Assembly: GCA_040255585.1 (NCBI GenBank)
Contig: JBDZVI010000050.1
Location: 1-22,997 of the forward strand
Length of the DNA: 22,997 nt
Source of the DNA: JAAYYF01 sp040255585
Lineage (GTDB): Bacteria > Deinococcota > Deinococci > Deinococcales > Trueperaceae
Direction: 5' to 3'
Shown here: positions 7,880 to 14,246 of the stretch, one piece after another
Layout of the letters: each line of letters begins with the position of its first letter
How positions within the stretch are numbered: the stretch's first letter is position 1
The notes under the pieces: model-generated
What the model was told of the DNA's origin: nothing
Seen by the model: the letters and a program-made list of their open reading frames with translations, nothing else
Database searches by the model: none
Program-made: the position numbers and the translations under genes

Positions 7880-7954
7880 GCCCTTCCTTCCGGCCTGCGG
7901 TTCGGAGGCGTCTGATCGACTGGAGGGGCGGCCGCGCCTGATCGACGGAAGGGC
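7880..7954 (-). promoter_or_regulatory. btuF translation switch: SD-sequestering hairpin
   Basis: On the transcript GCCCUUCC (complement of 7947-7954) is perfectly complementary to GGAAGGGC (complement of 7880-7887), which is the btuF ribosome binding site. A second register pairs CCUUCCG with CGGAAGG. This looks like the expression platform of the riboswitch just upstream, acting on translation. There is no U-run, so a transcription terminator is less likely. The pairing is seen; the switching is inferred. Confidence 0.6.
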
Positions 7955-7994
7955 GCTACCTGCCTCCCTCGTCCGCGCAAGGGGTCAAGTGAAG

Positions 7995-8097
7995 GTTCGC
8001 CGGCCGGTGTTCGGACTCGGGCGCCACCAAGCGCGCCCTTACCGTTGCGGGACAGTGCCGGACTCTCACCGGACTTCCCCGATCGGCGACCAAGGGA
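7995..8097 (-). ncRNA. Cobalamin (vitamin B12) riboswitch
   Basis: The leader of btuF carries the conserved cobalamin aptamer core on the minus strand: GGGGAAGTCCGGTGAGAGTC, then GTCCCGCAACGGTAA (complement of 8039-8053), and a B12 box AGTCCGAACACCGGCCG (complement of 8001-8017) closing the domain. The order and spacing match the Cobalamin riboswitch family (Rfam RF00174 type). It begins within a few bases of the predicted transcription start and ends about 120 nt before the btuF ATG, leaving room for the expression platform. Edges are approximate by about 10 nt. Binding of adenosyl- or another cobalamin would be expected to lower expression of the importer. Confidence 0.93.
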
Positions 8098-8126
8098 ACT
8101 CTACGGCGCGCCACCGGGCAAGTCAA
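8098..8126 (-). promoter_or_regulatory. Sigma70-type promoter of the btu operon
   Basis: On the minus strand TTGACT (complement of 8121-8126) and TAGAGT (complement of 8098-8103) are separated by exactly 17 nt. Transcription would start near 8091, immediately ahead of the cobalamin aptamer. This is the best two-box promoter in the window. Confidence 0.8.
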
Positions 8127-8137
8127 ACGGCGGGTGG

Positions 8138-8143
8138 TAGGCT
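8138..8143 (+). promoter_or_regulatory. -10 box of a leaderless zapE transcript
   Basis: TAGGCT lies 7 nt before the GTG start at 8151, so transcription should begin at or next to the start codon, with no room for a ribosome binding site. No clear -35. It is divergent from the btu promoter. Confidence 0.6.
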
Positions 8144-8150
8144 CCCGTGC

Positions 8151-9236
8151 GTGACGCACGTGTTGACGGTGGACCAACTGGAGCCCCCTCCCCCACCGTC
8201 GGTACGCGACCTGCGTCCGCCGCCGCGCTTCGCCGGGGTGGCGTTCGAGACGTACGCCCCGCAGGACCCCACGCAGGCGGCAGCGCGCGACCGGCTGCAG
8301 GAGTTCGTGCTCGGCAGGAGGTGGCGGCACGAGGTGCCGGGACCCGACGCAGGGCGCCCCGGACGGCCCGTCCTGCAGGCGCGCGCCTTGCGCTGGCCTT
8401 GGCAGCGTCCGTCACCCCAGGCCGGCGCAGGCCTGTACCTCGACGGCGGCTTCGGGGTCGGAAAGACGCACCTCCTCGCGGCCGCGTACGCTGCCGCCGA
8501 CACGTCCGCGAAGCGTTATCTAAGCTTCCAGGAGCTCGTCTACCTGATCGGCGTGATGGGGATGGCGAACGCGCAGGCCGAGTTCGCGACGAGCGACCTC
8601 CTATGCATCGACGAGTTCGAGCTCGACGACCCCGGCAACACGCTTATCGTCAAGACCTTCCTGGCCGCGAGCTTCGCGGCCGGCACCGCCGTGGTCACGA
8701 CGTCGAACACGCCGCCCGCGGCGCAGGGCCAGGGGCGCTTCAACGCCTCGGACTTCAAGCGCGAGATCCAATCGCTGGCCGCCTCGTTCGAGGTCGTCCC
8801 GGTGGACGGCGCCGACTTCAGGCAGCGGCTCAGGCAGGGCAGTTGGCTGACCGAGGCGGAGTTGACGAGCCGCCTGCAGAGCGAGGCGTCGCCATCACCC
8901 CGCCTGGCCGTGACGTGGGACGAGCTCCTGGAGTTGCTGCGCAGCATGCACCCGACGCGCTTCGGCGGCGTGCTCGCCCAGGTCGGCAGCGTCTATCTAA
9001 GCGGGGTACGCACGCTCGCCTCCCAGAACGACGCCCTGCGCTTCGTGCACTTCATCGACAAGCTCTACGACCGGCAGGTCATGCTGCGCGCCAGCGGCGA
9101 CGGACCCCTGATCGACGTCTTCGACCCGAGCTACCGCGAGGGCGCCTACGCCAAGAAGCATCACCGCTGTGCCTCGCGCCTGGCTGAACTCCTCGGCGAG
9201 GAAGTCGGCGAGCGCACGGGGCGTATCGCGGTCTGA
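8151..9236 (+). CDS. zapE: AFG1/ZapE-family ATPase (cell division protein ZapE)
   Basis: Predicted 361-residue AFG1-like AAA+ ATPase. It has Walker A GGFGVGKTH (99-107) after GLYLD, SFQELVYLIG, Walker B LLCIDEFELDDPG (150-162), the sensor stretch VVTTSNTPP, and then SDFKREIQSLAASFEVVPVDGADFRQR, a pattern typical of the actinobacterial-type ZapE proteins. In E. coli ZapE acts at the FtsZ ring late in division; in mitochondria AFG1/LACE1 helps quality control of respiratory proteins. The role in this organism is inferred from the family. Residues 1-95 are less conserved and rich in Pro and Arg. The start is GTG 8151, chosen because a TAGGCT -10 box lies 7 nt upstream and homologous sequence begins soon after. 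It is convergent with the lpxB-like gene, with 14 nt between the stops. Confidence 0.82.
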   Translation: MTHVLTVDQLEPPPPPSVRDLRPPPRFAGVAFETYAPQDPTQAAARDRLQEFVLGRRWRHEVPGPDAGRPGRPVLQARALRWPWQRPSPQAGAGLYLDGGFGVGKTHLLAAAYAAADTSAKRYLSFQELVYLIGVMGMANAQAEFATSDLLCIDEFELDDPGNTLIVKTFLAASFAAGTAVVTTSNTPPAAQGQGRFNASDFKREIQSLAASFEVVPVDGADFRQRLRQGSWLTEAELTSRLQSEASPSPRLAVTWDELLELLRSMHPTRFGGVLAQVGSVYLSGVRTLASQNDALRFVHFIDKLYDRQVMLRASGDGPLIDVFDPSYREGAYAKKHHRCASRLAELLGEEVGERTGRIAV

Positions 9237-9250
9237 CGGACGACTGGCGC

Positions 9251-10444
9251 TCAGCCGTCGCGCTTGGGCAGGGCCCCTAACCAGTCCGCGAGCTCACCGG
9301 CCAACGCGGCGCTCCCCCCGGACGACCCCATGCGCTCCCGTGCGGCCGCCGCGGTGCGCTCGCGGGCGGCAGGGTCGCGCCAGAGCCGCGCCACGTGAGC
9401 GGCGAGGGCCCTCGGGTCGGCCTCGCCGATGGTGAGGCCGGCGCCGAGCAGGCGCGCCTGGTTGGCGACGAAGGCGTCGGAGAGGTGCGGTGGGAAGGGG
9501 AACGCGACGGTAGGCACACTTAGACCGACCGCCTGCTCGTTGGCGGTCCCGGACGTGCCGAGAGCGACGTCGGCGCTGGCGAGCACGGCTGCGAAGCGCT
9601 CGGCCACCCACCAAAGCCGGTTGGGGCCGCGGCGCCACGCGACCGCGACCCCGGGTACGGGCGCCAGGTCGCTTTCCCAACCCGGGGGCGGAGCGGGCGT
9701 CTGACCGAGCGTCCACGCCACCAGGCCGAGGGCGCCGGGTAACCGCTCGAGTGCCTCGATCATGGGCGCCACGCTGCGAGCCGCCCACGCCCGCGTGCCG
9801 GGCAGCAGGGCGACGGTCGGTCGGCCGCGCAGCTCGTACGGCACGAGAGGCGCGGCCTCGAGCCCGTCCATCATGGGGTTGCCGACGTAGGCGGCGCCGG
9901 AGACACCGCGTCCGAGCAGGTGAGCGGCCGTCGCCGCGTCACGGGCGTAGACCCGGTCTGCCGCCCGCATGAGCGCCAGCTCGGGGCCTCTGAAGCTCTC
10001 CATGAAGTAGCGGCCCGTGAGCCGCGCGGCGTCCGGAGGAGGAGCGGTGTAGACGGAAACGAGTGTCTGGAGCACGCGCCGCGGCGCCCTCACGAGGCTG
10101 GCCAGCAGGTGGGCGTAGAAGTCGCCCACCGCGAACACGGCGTCGGGGCGCGCACGCAGGAGCCAGGCGGCCTGGCGCAGCGTGAGCGCCAGGACCCCGG
10201 CGCGCACGTCGGCAACGAAGTGCTCCCAGGCGTGGAACGTCAGTCCGCCGGACGGAAGGAGGCGGTGCGGACCATCGACAGCGGCGCCGGCGCGAGCCAT
10301 GGTTCGCCCCTCGCCGACCACGGCCAAGGCATGGACACTCACCCACGGCGCCCGGCGCGACAACTCCCCGACGACACGCGCGGCGACGACGTCCTCGCCG
10401 TGACCGTTGGCGATCAGCAGCAGGGTGCGGGGCTCGCGGCTCAC
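9251..10444 (-). CDS. Lipid-A-disaccharide synthase-related glycosyltransferase
   Basis: Predicted 397-residue GT-B protein resembling the lipid-A-disaccharide synthase-related family found in cyanobacteria and Deinococcota. It starts with LLLIANGHGEDVVAARVV, contains GDFYAHLLASLV, YVGNPMMDGLE, VALLPGTRAW, and near the C-terminus LGTSGTANEQAVGLSVPTVAFPF, the nucleotide-sugar binding part of the LpxB fold. No other lipid A gene is visible in the window, and Deinococcus-like bacteria lack classic LPS, so the acceptor is probably another lipid; I do not assign lpxB. The GTG start at 10444 overlaps the nadK stop (GTGA, 10441-10444), which marks it as the last gene of a coupled operon aroA-cmk-nadK-this gene. 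A longer in-frame start at 10483 would lie inside nadK and is less likely. Confidence 0.8.
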   Translation of the reverse strand: MSREPRTLLLIANGHGEDVVAARVVGELSRRAPWVSVHALAVVGEGRTMARAGAAVDGPHRLLPSGGLTFHAWEHFVADVRAGVLALTLRQAAWLLRARPDAVFAVGDFYAHLLASLVRAPRRVLQTLVSVYTAPPPDAARLTGRYFMESFRGPELALMRAADRVYARDAATAAHLLGRGVSGAAYVGNPMMDGLEAAPLVPYELRGRPTVALLPGTRAWAARSVAPMIEALERLPGALGLVAWTLGQTPAPPPGWESDLAPVPGVAVAWRRGPNRLWWVAERFAAVLASADVALGTSGTANEQAVGLSVPTVAFPFPPHLSDAFVANQARLLGAGLTIGEADPRALAAHVARLWRDPAARERTAAAARERMGSSGGSAALAGELADWLGALPKRDG

Positions 10445-11328
10445 CCGTCTTCTGGCAGGGGACGCAGCGGCCCTTCGCCCCAACCCAGCTTGTGCCTCAG
10501 TACCTCGAACGCGCTGCGTCTGCCGGTCGAGACGAGGAGCAGGCCGCGTTCGGCGGCCGTGATCTGGATGGTGTCGCCGACCTCGAGGTCCACCCGCTCC
10601 TGCCCGTCGATCACCATAGCTATCTCGTCGGGGCGCGTGAGGACCTCCAACCCGATCTCCGAGTCGCCCGGCAGGACGATGGGGCGATTGGTGAGGCTGT
10701 GCGGCGCGATGGGCGTGACGACGAGGGCCCTGAGGCCCTGGTCCAGGATGGGTCCGCCGAGCGACAGTGAGTAGGCGGTCGAACCGACCGGCGTGGACAC
10801 GACGATGCCGTCCGCCCGGTACTCGGTGGCGTAGGCGCCGTCTACGCGCATGCGCACCCGTACCAGCCGCGTCATGACACCTTGGGATAGGAGCACGTCG
10901 TTGAAGGCGTACCGCCGCTCCCCCCGCCCGGCTATGCCGACCTGCATGAGCATCTTCTCGCGCACCGGCCAGCTCTGGACGTCGGCCCCGGAAGCGTAGG
11001 CGATGGCCTCTTCCGCGCCGAACTCCGCCAGGAAACCCAGTTTGCCAAGGTTGACTCCCATGAGCGGCACGTCGGAGCCGGCCAGACGCCGCGCCGCAGC
11101 CAAGAGGGTGCCGTCGCCGCCGACAGAGACGGCCAGGTCGGCCTCGCGCGAGTAGCCGCTCAGCTCCGCGCCGCCGCCGAGGTCGAGGACGACCTTGGCA
11201 CCGGCGCGCTCGAACAGGTCGCCCAGCTGCCTGGCGAGCGGGTGCGCCTCGGGCTTGTAGCGGCTGCTCGTGACGATGACGAGGCGCAACGCCGAGGCCG
11301 GGCGGGCGAAGACGCCGGGGACGGTCAA
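10441..11328 (-). CDS. nadK: NAD kinase
   Basis: Predicted 295-residue NAD kinase, which phosphorylates NAD+ to NADP+ in the cytosol. Motifs: GGDGTLLAAAR (70-80) with the catalytic aspartate Asp72, GVNLGKLGFLAE (91-102), FNDVLLSQG (142-150), and the glycine-rich STPVGSTAYSLSLGGP (178-193), followed by the PIAPHSLTNRPIV stretch. Length and order are normal for bacterial NadK. The TTG start at 11328 shares two bases with the cmk stop (TTGA, 11325-11328). Residues 1-14 are not conserved and a TTG at codon 14 is an alternative, but the overlap pattern repeated through the operon favours 11328. Confidence 0.93.
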   Translation of the reverse strand: MTVPGVFARPASALRLVIVTSSRYKPEAHPLARQLGDLFERAGAKVVLDLGGGAELSGYSREADLAVSVGGDGTLLAAARRLAGSDVPLMGVNLGKLGFLAEFGAEEAIAYASGADVQSWPVREKMLMQVGIAGRGERRYAFNDVLLSQGVMTRLVRVRMRVDGAYATEYRADGIVVSTPVGSTAYSLSLGGPILDQGLRALVVTPIAPHSLTNRPIVLPGDSEIGLEVLTRPDEIAMVIDGQERVDLEVGDTIQITAAERGLLLVSTGRRSAFEVLRHKLGWGEGPLRPLPEDG

Positions 11329-12047
11329 CCCGCCACCGCCGCGTCCTGAAGGGCCCGCAGCACGTCGGCCCGAACGCGCGCCACGACCTCGTCGAGGCTC
11401 ATGTTCCCCGTGTCGACGACCGTGGCGTCGGCCGCAGGAGCCGACTGCGACCTATCGCGCGCGTCGCGCCGTTCCAGCTCCGCCGCGATGGCATCCAGGT
11501 CGCTGCCGCGCTCGCTGGCCCTGCGCTCGGCCCGGATCCTTGGGTCGGCCGTCAGGTAGAACTTCGCCGCGGCGTCCGGGAACACCACGGTCCCCATGTC
11601 GCGCCCGTCGATCACGAAGGAGCCACCGAGCTCGCGCAACCGCTCGTTCACCCAATCGCGCACCCTGCCGTGCTTGGCCACCGTCGAGACGCGAACATCG
11701 ACCGCGTCCGTGTGCAAGCCGGCCGTCACGTCCTCGCCGTCGACACTGACCCGGTTACCCAGCGCGTCCGGCGTCAACGTGACGACGCGGTGCGCCAGGA
11801 GGCCCAGGAGAGCGTCCTCATCCGACTCGTCGACGCCGGCGCCCATGGCCACGAACGTCGCCGCTCGGTACAGGAGCCCGCTCGACACGTACGCGAAGCC
11901 CAGCTGCCCGGCGAGGGCGCGCGCGACGCTCGACTTGCCGGACGCCGCGGGCCCGTCGATGGTGATGACCGTCCGGGCCGGCGTGCCCTGGTCGGCCGCT
12001 GCCCGGCCGGTGGTGCCCGCGGCTGCGGAGTCGCCGGCGGAACTCAC
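11325..12047 (-). CDS. cmk: Cytidylate kinase
   Basis: Predicted 240-residue (d)CMP kinase, which phosphorylates CMP and dCMP with ATP. After a low-complexity, Ala/Gly-rich N-terminus of about 25 residues comes TVITIDGPAASGKSS with the P-loop GPAASGKS (32-39), then YVSSGLLYRAATFVA (canonical DTGxMYRA is altered to SSGLLYRA), VIDGRDMGTVVFPDAAAKFYL and a lid segment with ERRDARDRS and APAADATVVDTG. The start GTG 12047 shares a GTGA overlap with the aroA stop. The replacement of the usual Asp-Thr-Gly by Ser-Ser-Gly before LYRA is worth noting but also occurs in some Deinococcus-like enzymes as far as I recall. aroA-cmk adjacency is common in bacteria. Confidence 0.92.
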   Translation of the reverse strand: MSSAGDSAAAGTTGRAAADQGTPARTVITIDGPAASGKSSVARALAGQLGFAYVSSGLLYRAATFVAMGAGVDESDEDALLGLLAHRVVTLTPDALGNRVSVDGEDVTAGLHTDAVDVRVSTVAKHGRVRDWVNERLRELGGSFVIDGRDMGTVVFPDAAAKFYLTADPRIRAERRASERGSDLDAIAAELERRDARDRSQSAPAADATVVDTGNMSLDEVVARVRADVLRALQDAAVAG

Positions 12048-13351
12048 GCCAACCGCCCGGCCAGCAACCCCAGGAAGTCCTCGAAGAAGCGCGGATAGGT
12101 CTTCACGACGCAACTCGGGTCCTTGATGACGACGTTCGGCAGGCGCGCCCCGGCCACGGCGAGCGCCATGGCCATGCGGTGGTCGCCGTAGGTCTCCAGT
12201 GCCACCGGCGCCGCTGGCGGCGTCTCGATAGGGTGGACGACGAGGTAGTCGTCGCCCTCCTCCACGTACGCGCCGAGCCTGGTCAGCTCCATCCGCATGG
12301 CGCTCAAGCGGTCCGTCTCCTTGATGCGGAGGTTGCCGACGTTGCTTATGCGGACGGGCGCGTCGGCGAAGAGCGCCGCAACGGCGAGGGTCTGCGCCTG
12401 GTCAGGCATGTCGTTGAGGTCGAAGTCCTGGCCGCCGCGCAAGCGGCCGCCGCGGGGACCCTCGACGCTGACGTGGTGCTCGCCGCGGCATACCTCGCAA
12501 CCCAGCTCCTCCAGCACGTCGAGGAGGCGCGCGTCGCCCTGTCGGGTGCCCTTGCCGAGGTTGTTGACGCGCACGCGTCCGCCGGTGACCCCGGCAGCGG
12601 CCCAGAAGTAGCCGGCCGCCATCGCGTCGCCCTCCACGGCGTAGTCGAGCCCACGGTAGTGCCCAGGCGAAACGGTGAAGGCGCGGTAGCCGTCGCGCTT
12701 GACCGCGACGCCGAACGTGCGCATGACGTCGAGCGTCATGTCGACGAACGGCTTGGACAGGAGCTCGCCGTCGACCTCGACGGTCACGGGACCGGAGGCG
12801 TACGGGGCAGCCATGAGCAAGCCGGAGAGGAACTGGGAGCTCCGGTCGCCCCGTACCCTCACGCTGCCGCCCCTCAGACCCGAGGCGACGATCTCGATCG
12901 GCGGGCAGCCGTTGCCACGCAGGCTGCGTGCCTCGCCCCCGAGGGTAGTCACGGCGTCGAGGGTCTCCTGGATCGGTCTCTCGCGCATGCGCTCGGTGCC
13001 GTCCAGAGTGAAGCGGCCGTGGCCGACGGCGACGGCAGCGGCGAGGAAGCGGATGCTAGTACCGGAGAGCCGCAGGTCGAGGTTGGCGGTCTTGGCGGGG
13101 AACGGCCCCCCGGCACCGCGCACCCGCACGTCGCTACCGAGCGATTCCACGGCGACCCCGAGAGAGCTGAGCGCGCGGACCAGCACCTCGGAGTCCTCGG
13201 CGACGAGCGCGCCGCGCAGCGTCGTGGTTCCGTCGGCGAGGGCCGCGACGACGAGAGCCCTGTTGGTGATGCTCTTCGAACCAGGGACATGCAGGCCCCC
13301 GCGCACGGGCCCTTGCGGGCCGATCTCGACTGTGGAGGGGAGGCGTACCAT
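12044..13351 (-). CDS. aroA: 3-phosphoshikimate 1-carboxyvinyltransferase (EPSP synthase)
   Basis: Predicted 435-residue EPSP synthase, which joins shikimate 3-phosphate and phosphoenolpyruvate in the shikimate pathway. Motifs: VPGSKSITNRAL with Lys26 (22-33), the SGTSIRFLAAA loop (usually xNAGTxxR; here LSGTSIRF), DGTERMRERPI, RGDRSSQFLSGLLMAAP, LNDMPDQAQTLAVAALFA with the catalytic aspartate, LRIKETDRLSAM and TYGDHRMAMALAVAG. Both pseudo-repeat domains are complete. The start ATG 13351 was chosen because conserved sequence begins a few residues in and a TATCCT -10 box lies 11 nt upstream; no ribosome binding site fits in that space. First gene of the four-gene overlapping operon, divergent from sufE. 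Confidence 0.94.
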   Translation of the reverse strand: MVRLPSTVEIGPQGPVRGGLHVPGSKSITNRALVVAALADGTTTLRGALVAEDSEVLVRALSSLGVAVESLGSDVRVRGAGGPFPAKTANLDLRLSGTSIRFLAAAVAVGHGRFTLDGTERMRERPIQETLDAVTTLGGEARSLRGNGCPPIEIVASGLRGGSVRVRGDRSSQFLSGLLMAAPYASGPVTVEVDGELLSKPFVDMTLDVMRTFGVAVKRDGYRAFTVSPGHYRGLDYAVEGDAMAAGYFWAAAGVTGGRVRVNNLGKGTRQGDARLLDVLEELGCEVCRGEHHVSVEGPRGGRLRGGQDFDLNDMPDQAQTLAVAALFADAPVRISNVGNLRIKETDRLSAMRMELTRLGAYVEEGDDYLVVHPIETPPAAPVALETYGDHRMAMALAVAGARLPNVVIKDPSCVVKTYPRFFEDFLGLLAGRLA

Positions 13352-13362
13352 CAGCGTGGTCA

Positions 13363-13368
13363 AGGATA
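13363..13368 (-). promoter_or_regulatory. Candidate -10 box (TATCCT) for aroA operon
   Basis: On the minus strand TATCCT lies 11 nt before the aroA ATG, so the leader would be only about 4-5 nt. No clear -35. Confidence 0.4.
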
Positions 13369-13377
13369 CACCGGGTG

Positions 13378-13406
13378 GTGACGCGCCTCCGGGACCGGGG
13401 TAGGCT
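13378..13406 (+). promoter_or_regulatory. Promoter of leaderless sufE
   Basis: GTGACG (13378-13383) and TAGGCT (13401-13406) are 17 nt apart, and the GTG start of sufE is 6 nt after the -10 box. This places the transcription start at or within two bases of the start codon. Confidence 0.6.
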
Positions 13407-13412
13407 GCCCCC

Positions 13413-13829
13413 GTGAGCATCCCAGCCCCACTGCAAGGCATCGTGGACGAGTTCAGGTCGCTGCCGGCTTCCCAGCGCCTGCCGCTTCTGCTCGAGTACG
13501 CCAACAAGCTCCCCTCCCCTCCGGCCGGCATGCAGGCCGAGCTCGAACGGGTTCATGAGTGTCAGACCCCCCTCTTCCTCAAGGCCGAGGTGGGGACCGA
13601 CGGCGTCGTGAAGCTCTACTTCGACGCCCCGAGGGAGTCGCCGACGACGCGCGGCTTCGCGTCCGTGGTCAGCGCCGGTCTCCTCGGCGCCACGGTGCCC
13701 GAGGTGCTCGCCGTTCCGGAGGACTTCTACGAGGACATGGGGCTGGCGGAGCTCATCTCGCCCTTGCGCCTGCGCGGCATGGGCGCGATCGTCGGGCGCG
13801 TCAAGCGCCAGCTCGCCAAGGCCGGGTAA
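13413..13829 (+). CDS. sufE: SufE-family cysteine desulfurase activator
   Basis: Predicted 138-residue SufE protein, which accepts persulfide sulfur from the cysteine desulfurase SufS and passes it to the SufBCD scaffold in Fe-S cluster assembly. It has the N-terminal helix region IVDEFRSLPASQRLPLLLEYANKLP, the catalytic-cysteine motif VHECQTP with Cys50 (Cys51 in E. coli SufE), LYFDAPRESPTTRGFASVV and SPLRLRGMGAIVGRVK near the end, matching the family over its whole length. GTG 13413 was chosen because the promoter places transcription there and family similarity begins immediately. No sufS or sufBCD gene is in the window. Confidence 0.9.
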   Translation: MSIPAPLQGIVDEFRSLPASQRLPLLLEYANKLPSPPAGMQAELERVHECQTPLFLKAEVGTDGVVKLYFDAPRESPTTRGFASVVSAGLLGATVPEVLAVPEDFYEDMGLAELISPLRLRGMGAIVGRVKRQLAKAG

Positions 13830-13863
13830 GCGCGAGGCAGCCCCGAACACGACTCCCGCGTGC

Positions 13864-13869
13864 TACTAT
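13864..13869 (+). promoter_or_regulatory. Candidate -10 box (TACTAT) for rpmE
   Basis: TACTAT lies 46 nt before the rpmE ATG in the gap after sufE. Transcription from here would give a leader of about 40 nt that includes the GGAGG ribosome binding site at 13902-13906. No obvious -35. Confidence 0.4.
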
Positions 13870-13915
13870 CTCAAGGTTGACTTAGCCGGGCGCTCGCCCG
13901 TGGAGGAAGCTCAAG

Positions 13916-14137
13916 ATGAAGAAGAACATCCACCCCAAGATGGTGCCATGCAAGATCATCTGCGACGGCCAGGTCGTCATGGAGACGTACAGCACCAAGC
14001 CGGAACTGCACGTCGACGTCTGGTCGGGCAACCACCCGTTCTTCACGGGCGAGCAGCGCTTCATCGACACGGAAGGCCGCGTCGAGAAGTTCCAGAAGCG
14101 CTTCGGCGACTCGTACCGTCAGGCCAAGAAGAAGTAA
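13916..14137 (+). CDS. rpmE: 50S ribosomal protein L31
   Basis: Predicted 73-residue bL31, a small protein bridging the 50S and 30S subunits. It contains IHPKMVPCKIIC, ETYSTKPELHVDVWSG, HPFFTGEQRFIDTEGRVEKF and a basic tail. Of the four zinc-binding cysteines of the C-plus form only the first position (Cys16) remains, with another cysteine at 12; the second pair is replaced by VWSGN. This is therefore a C-minus type protein, unlikely to bind zinc, and closely resembles the Deinococcus L31 I remember (PCKII, ETxSTxPExHVDVWSG). Strong ribosome binding site GGAGG 9 nt upstream of ATG 13916. Confidence 0.96.
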   Translation: MKKNIHPKMVPCKIICDGQVVMETYSTKPELHVDVWSGNHPFFTGEQRFIDTEGRVEKFQKRFGDSYRQAKKK

Positions 14138-14178
14138 GCCGGGTCGGCGGCGGGCGGCCCGCCGTTCCCCGACCATCA

Positions 14179-14217
14179 GCGCGTCCCGCGGCTATGACCG
14201 CGGGACGCGCTTCTTCA
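14179..14217 (+). terminator. Intrinsic terminator after rpmE
   Basis: A perfect 13-bp stem (14179-14191 with 14198-14210, arms GCGCGTCCCGCGG / CCGCGGGACGCGC) with a 6-nt loop is followed by TTCTTCAT. It ends the sufE-rpmE unit 30 bp before the convergent histidine kinase gene stops. Confidence 0.85.
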
Positions 14218-14246
14218 TGTCCGGAGCGCGACGCTAGCGGCGTCGA

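Noticed and set aside
12179..13381. 400-codon plus-strand ORF
   Set aside because: Antisense to aroA; a by-product of high third-position GC.
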